Shown here: positions 7,295 through 8,148 of the stretch, in pieces
Layout of the letters: every line of letters starts with the position of its first letter
Position numbering within the stretch: position 1 is the stretch's first letter
Assembly: GCA_003488145.1 (NCBI GenBank)
Contig: DNMQ01000436.1
Span: 1 to 8,148 of the forward strand
DNA length: 8,148 nt
Direction: 5' to 3'
DNA from: Pseudomonas sp.
GTDB lineage: Bacteria; Pseudomonadota; Gammaproteobacteria; Pseudomonadales; Pseudomonadaceae
Translations under genes and position numbers: made by a program
The notes under the pieces: model-generated
Told to the model about the DNA's origin: nothing
Database searches by the model: none
What the model saw: only the letters and a program-made list of their open reading frames with translations

Positions 7295-7310
7295 TATCGC
7301 ATTGCTCGTT

Positions 7311-7316
7311 AGGAGG
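7311..7316 (+). promoter_or_regulatory. Consensus Shine-Dalgarno of the dehydrogenase gene
   Basis: AGGAGG, a complete consensus site, 5 nt before the ATG at 7322. It is the strongest ribosome binding site in the window, fixes the start, and suggests high translation once the gene is transcribed. The weak site of the divergent thioesterase makes a contrast. Confidence 0.85.
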
Positions 7317-7321
7317 TTTGC

Positions 7322-8148
7322 ATGTTTGAGCGTATCGGCATCGTCGGCGCGGGCGCCATGGGCCGCGGGATCGCGCAGTTGTTCGCCAGCGCCGGCAAGC
7401 AGGTCTGGTTGCACGATGCACGCAGCGCTTCGATCAGCGAGGCGCTGCGCTTCAACCGCGAGCTGCTAGAACGCGGCGTGGCCAAGGGGCGGCTGAGCGT
7501 CGCCGAACTGGACGCCACGCTGGCCCGAATGCAGGCGGCGCCTGCGCTGGCCGATCTGTCCGGCTGCGATCTGGTGATCGAGGCGATCGTCGAGAATCTC
7601 GAGGCCAAGCAGGCGTTGTTCATCGAGCTGGAGTCCTTGCTCGCCGAGGACACGGTGCTGGCGACCAACACCTCATCGCTTTCCGTCACACGCATCGCTG
7701 CTGCCTGCCAGCATCCAGAGCGGGTGGCGGGTTTTCATTTCTTCAACCCGGTGCCGTTGATGAAGCTGGTGGAAGTGGTGCGCGGTGAGCGCAGCGATCC
7801 GCAGGTCATCGAGCGGCTGGTCAAACTGGCCGAAGAGGCTGGGCATTTTCCGGCAATCACGCCGGATACTCCCGGCTTTCTGGTCAACCACGCCGGTCGC
7901 GCCTACAGCACCGAGGCGCAGCGCATCCTTGCCGAGGGTATCGCCGATGCCGAGCAGATCGACCGCATCCTGCGCGACGGCCCGGGCTTTCGCATGGGGC
8001 CGTTCGAACTGTTCGACCTCACCGGTCTGGACGTCTCTCACGCCGTGATGGAGTCGGTGTACCAGCAGTTCTACCAGGACCCACGCTATACGCCGTCCTA
8101 CCAGGCAGCGCAGCGGGTCGCCGCCGGTCTGCTCGGGCGCAAGAGCGG
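7322..8148 (+). CDS. 3-hydroxyacyl-CoA dehydrogenase, PaaH-like (runs off right edge)
   Basis: This cytoplasmic NAD-dependent enzyme oxidises a 3-hydroxyacyl-CoA to the 3-oxoacyl-CoA, as in beta-oxidation or the lower phenylacetate pathway. The first 275 codons are present and the frame is still open at the edge. The Rossmann fold opens with GAGAMG (9-14). The catalytic set is complete and spaced as in the human enzyme: Ser118 in NTSSL, His139 in FHFFNP, Glu151 in KLVEVV and Asn189 in GFLVNH. The C-terminal 3HCDH domain starts near 186 and shows MGPFELFDLTGLDV (225-238). The YQQFYQDPRYTPSYQAA-type tail (247-263) recalls the roughly 500-residue, two-3HCDH-domain PaaH class rather than the roughly 280-residue Hbd class, but the end lies outside the window. 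It may be the first gene of a rightward operon. Confidence 0.94.
   Translation, partial: MFERIGIVGAGAMGRGIAQLFASAGKQVWLHDARSASISEALRFNRELLERGVAKGRLSVAELDATLARMQAAPALADLSGCDLVIEAIVENLEAKQALFIELESLLAEDTVLATNTSSLSVTRIAAACQHPERVAGFHFFNPVPLMKLVEVVRGERSDPQVIERLVKLAEEAGHFPAITPDTPGFLVNHAGRAYSTEAQRILAEGIADAEQIDRILRDGPGFRMGPFELFDLTGLDVSHAVMESVYQQFYQDPRYTPSYQAAQRVAAGLLGRKS

Larger units (their letters stand above)
7203..7321. other. Divergent control region between thioesterase and hydroxyacyl-CoA dehydrogenase genes
   Basis: This 119-nt spacer must hold the start signals of both transcripts. Its AT content is higher than its surroundings around 7250-7310. On the minus strand a TTGACC -35-like hexamer (7264-7259) matches five of six consensus bases, but the best -10 at 17 nt, CAATCT (7241-7236), is poor. 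On the plus strand no convincing sigma-70 pair was found. A perfect palindrome (7280-7294) lies closer to the dehydrogenase gene. Confidence 0.5.

Noticed and set aside
7203..7421. A 73-codon N-terminal extension of the thioesterase
   Set aside because: It crosses the divergent spacer and the start of the dehydrogenase gene and is Arg/Cys-rich. The hotdog domain is complete without it.

Overview
The window is GC-rich, gammaproteobacterial chromosomal DNA. The gene order argB-algC-dut-coaBC with radC divergent, together with protein sequences close to the Pseudomonas versions as I remember them, points to Pseudomonas or a close relative. A Stutzerimonas/P. stutzeri-type genome is plausible, but I cannot prove it from the sequence. 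There is no sign of phage, IS element, CRISPR array, tRNA or rRNA.

Left part (1-4595, minus strand): a tight housekeeping operon read right to left as coaBC, dut, algC, argB. coaBC makes 4'-phosphopantetheine for coenzyme A. dut removes dUTP and supplies dUMP. algC is a phosphomannomutase/phosphoglucomutase for alginate, LPS and rhamnolipid sugar precursors. argB is acetylglutamate kinase of arginine synthesis and is cut by the window edge. Gaps are 1, 44 and 15 nt, so co-transcription is likely. The algC frame is unusually long (856 codons). It adds a two-helix membrane-anchored sensor-like module to the classical 463-residue enzyme, and both possible starts have a Shine-Dalgarno sequence.

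Middle (4596-5408): a 138-nt divergent spacer with a symmetric -10-like element separates the coaBC operon from radC (plus strand), an intact JAMM/MPN-domain protein.

Right part (5412-8148): three genes outside the familiar dfp-radC neighbourhood. A PaaI-like hotdog thioesterase and a polytopic membrane protein of unknown substrate are read on the minus strand with a 3-nt junction. A 3-hydroxyacyl-CoA dehydrogenase runs off the right edge on the plus strand. The divergent thioesterase and dehydrogenase share a 119-nt spacer carrying a perfect 7-1-7 palindrome, a good operator candidate. I read this part as a small acyl-CoA or organic-acid catabolic locus placed next to radC. The function of the membrane protein is the main unknown. 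No clearly new defence, mobile or regulatory system was found.
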